A DNA stretch of 64,000 nt from Sipunculus nudus. Lineage: Eukaryota > Annelida > Sipuncula > Golfingiida > Sipunculidae. Location: the NCBI GenBank assembly GCA_026874595.1, contig CM049311.1, positions 19,274,676 to 19,338,675 of the forward strand, given 5' to 3'. Below the pieces are notes generated by a model, which worked only from the letters and a program-made list of their open reading frames with translations, searched no databases and was not told the origin of the DNA. The translations under genes and the position numbers were made by a program. How positions within the stretch are numbered: position 1 is the first letter of the stretch; every line of letters begins with the position of its first letter. Positions 60,709 to 64,000 of the stretch are shown in pieces.

Positions 60709-62396
60709 AGCTCAGCTGACTGAAAGTCATCTGAGCTAAAGCGATCACTCTTTGTCCGTCGTCCGTCTGTCTGTCCGTCTGTCCGTCTGTCTGTCTGTCC
60801 GTCTGTCTGTCCGTCTGTCCGTTAACCAGGCACAAATCGTAACCGCTGGACTTAGAACCTTGTAACTTGGGATTCTGAGAGGTCCATGAAAAGTCTCCTT
60901 GGAAACCAGAAATCCTCCGAGCTATGGGGCCCCAAAGTACCCCCCAGATTAGTCAAAAAATCCATACAAAAACTTCAATATCTCAATAACTACATCACTG
61001 ATGGTCATGATTTCTGGCATACGTATTGATCATGAGATGTTCCATCAGTTCCTGCAGACTGGGAGCGCCACCAGTATTGTTCGATTTTTTACGATTTTTT
61101 TCCTCTATTTTTGAGACCTTTAAGGATGCTGTCATCTGTTAACGTGGCACAAATCGTAACGACTGGACCTAGAATCTTCATTCTCCACACACTGAGAGAA
61201 CAATGAAAAGACTCCATGGAAACCAGAAATAAGGTCTCTGTTACCCACATCCTTTGAGCTATGGCACTCCAAAGTACATCTCAGAATAATGGAAAATTTG
61301 ATACAAAAGCTGAAGTATCTGAACAGCTAATGCAGAGATCACCATAATTGTTTGCATGGATATTGATCATGGAGTGTTTCATCAGTTTCTGCAGACTGGT
61401 GGCACCGCCTGTATTTGTTCGGGTTTTTTTTACGAAATTTTTCTCTATTTTTGAGACCTTTAAAGATATGAACATATCTTTACCGGGTTCCTCCGCCGCT
61501 GCCACGTTCATTTCCAGAGAGCTCCTCTGAGACTAATGGACCGATTTTTCCGAAACTTACACCAATTATCGGGTCACATGTGAACTGGTGCCTAACCAAT
61601 TTGCGTTGACCTCTGACCTTTCCTCTCTATCCAGCGTCCATTTTTGCGTTTGTTTCCACACATAAACCCTCATATCTCGGGAACCGTTTGACCGATCAGG
61701 AAATAAAATTTATACAAATGTAGCCCTTGGATTGTTTTATAACATACACAAAAAATGGTGGCGCCACCTGTAATCATGTTTGCACAGTGTCCATCTGTTC
61801 ATCTGCCTTGGGTTAAAATCACTCATATCTCTGCAGTGAATTGACTAATTCACCTGAAATTTGGCATGCGTATACATCCAGGATAGCTTTCTTGATTTTA
61901 AGACAGGTAGCGCCACCTACATTCTAGTTAACGTTGCACACATACAAGCTCATATCTCAGGAACCATTTGACCGATTGGGCCAAAATTGTGCATGTGTTT
62001 AGATCTCACATAGGTCTTTATAATATACACAAAACTGGAGGGGCCACCTGCAACCATTTTTGCACAGCGTGTGTCTGTTTGTCTGCCGTGGGCTAAAATC
62101 ACTCATATACATATAGTGGTTTGACTTTTCTGCCTAAAATTTTGCGTATGTATACAACTTAGACAGCTTTCTGGATTTGTGGTAGGTGGCACAACCTACA
62201 AACACATTTAGGCTGCAGACATCCATTCTAATATGCAACATACCTCACTCTATTTCCCCTTGCCACTCAATCCATGCCTCACTTCACCCGTTCCACTCTG
62301 ATTTTGGCGGATACATGTGGTCACTTGTCGGCTACCCGTATTCTAGTTTTTAAAGTTTACACATTTTTATCTCTATTTTTGAAATATATAAATACA
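60709..62396. mobile_element. 1.8-kb TIR element, 3'-truncated, unit 4
   Basis: The left TIR is at 60709-60722; the right TIR is lost at the breakpoint near 62395. Confidence 0.55.
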
Positions 62397-62404
62397 ATAT
62401 ATAT

Positions 62405-64000
62405 GTTTATTCATGTATAAATTATACACACTGTATTTCTCTGTAGCTATTTGTAAATTTTCTTTCTCTGTGAATAAATTTTGTACACAGTTTAAAAATG
62501 TTGGTTTTTTTTTAATATGATTAGTTAAAGACGAGCCTAATAAATGCATGGCCCGATTGAAACTCTTCCCAACCCATCTGGTGCCCCGATTAACCGCCAC
62601 CCTCGCTTACTGCCTAAATATTCCGCCGGTCCAACGGTTGACGAATAAAAGAGGTTAGACTGTACAAGGCAGAAACTTATATGAACTATTTATAATGCTT
62701 AAGCTTTTTTGTTCCTTTTGTCGGCCTTTTAATGACTTATGGAAGACCACATGTTTTGTGGTATGATCAGTTAGTTGATGAATGTATATATATATATATA
62801 TAAAGTGTGTCATGCTGCAACGTTTGAACTAGTGCTTGTTGTACGTAAGTGTTGTGCTATACGATTTGCCCGGAGGTAGCCATATATTGTAGGAAACGGA
62901 GGTAGGCATACATTGTAGGAAAACGTACTTATGTATTGTACTTATTAACACAGATATGTGCCACAAGTATTTCGATAAAGACGAAATGTAGAAACCTAAA
63001 GCAATCAAAATGTGTGTCCATTGAAAGTAGGGAGTAAGGCACCATTCATGAACAAAATGCACGGATCAGTGTGCTAAGTTTAGGAATGTGGAAGTTTTAT
63101 GGTTGTTATGTAAAGTAAGCGTTGACATATCTACTGTAAGGCTTCTGAAAGCCCTTCCTTTGGCAATGCAAATTTTTGTAAATGTTATGTTAAATAAGGG
63201 GTCAGGAATTCAAACATATATTGAAATATATTTATAAAGTACTACATATATAGATACAGCGCATTGGATAACTGCAAAACCGTTGTATTAAAGGTGACAT
63301 AAAGACATGACAAATGGGGTAAAATATTGTTAGATTAATATATGTCATTATAGGTCCATATAACAAGAAGTCAAAAATTAAATGTTAGAGTTAGCATAAA
63401 ATATAGCCCAAAATAATAATGTCATTTAGGAATATATTTGTTCGACTTATAATGCTGGTTTAAAAGGCCTATTATGGTGTCTGAACAAGATCGTACGATT
63501 TATAACTTTCTAAGATGTAAGCACATCAGCCCTAAAAAAATTATTAGACAGTGATAATGAAAAAAAAATAATTCTAGTAAATTACAGCTAAAAAGGATGC
63601 CTAAACTATAAATGATGTAATTAGATATTTACCTTACATAGCCCATCTCCTTTGGTAATAACATAGTAATAATTTTAACATAATAATCTTATTATTAAAT
63701 GTCAGGTCATTATGGTTATAAATGTCCTCTAAAATGCATATAAAATATTAGAATAGGAACATTCCATAATTATTCATAATGCTTCAAGTCATAATTCATA
63801 AGTTAACAAATAACATTTGATGTTAGAAAAAATAAAACCAGTAACTTCTCATTTTAAAATGAATTTGATCAACAGACTAAAAGCAAGCACCAAACTCCAT
63901 TAACATAAACTTGTGGAAAAAGCAGTTGTACCAAATCCTATAGTGCAAAATCTATAAAATTAAAATAAACGCAGGAAAAAATTTAGAAAAAAAACAAATA
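62405..64000 (+). repeat. Tandem array unit 5 (partial, rearranged)
   Basis: Begins at the position equivalent to 58430 in unit 4 (offset 3975), so it lacks the unit's 5' part. It holds the 3' end of the Tigger element (TIR end 62662) and has lost 386 bp between 62784 and the AT tract at 62786-62801. It runs off the window. Confidence 0.95.

Larger units (their letters stand above)
56779..62396 (+). repeat. Tandem array unit 4 (truncated)
   Basis: Matches unit 3 until about 62395, inside the 1.8-kb TIR element, and then jumps back to an earlier point of the unit. Confidence 0.95.

Overview
The window is animal nuclear DNA: AT-rich, with (AT)n microsatellites, spliceosomal exon signals, tRNA-derived SINEs, non-LTR retrotransposons and Tigger/pogo and hAT DNA transposons, and almost no long open frames. 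The repeat families and the ribonuclease-inhibitor-like LRR gene suggest a lophotrochozoan, most likely a mollusc. That is an inference; no single marker fixes the species.

Layout. 1-1739: no recognised gene. 1740-5840: decayed ORF1 + endonuclease/RT retrotransposon, its RT interrupted by a SINE. 6117-9534, minus strand: the most interesting locus, a candidate micro-exon gene. It has a short signal-peptide exon followed by 15- and 30-nt exons, all in phase 1, each flanked by GTAAGT-type donors, with a TATA-like promoter upstream. Two of the 30-nt exons lie in a local 291-bp tandem duplication. 10171-11690: a non-autonomous element with terminal inverted repeats (TIRs) and iterated subterminal motifs. 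11790-13620: a GAATAC-rich possible hAT-like element. 14855-16097: three related interspersed repeats. 18440-20130: an L1-like ORF1 plus endonuclease remnant. 21244-23271: a leucine-rich-repeat gene built of about eight 57-residue double repeats, with a nonsense and several frameshift lesions.

24377 to the window end (about 39.6 kb) is a direct tandem array of a 10.5-11.0 kb unit: units at 24377, 34837, 45799 and about 56779, plus a rearranged partial unit from 62405. Each full unit carries a broken Tigger transposase, an AT microsatellite, a 1.8-kb element with TIRs and internal repeats, two tRNA-derived SINE heads with a perfect 74-bp inverted repeat, a pogo-like terminus, and two or three fragments of a hAT transposase. 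Unit boundaries fall inside the hAT fragment. Diagnostic variants indicate stepwise expansion: unit 1 is most distinct, units 3-4 are nearly identical, and unit 5 derives from unit 4.

No intact transposase, reverse transcriptase or long single-exon gene was found. Protein-level claims are read from translated motifs. Exon models rest on splice-site sequence and phase, with no transcript evidence.
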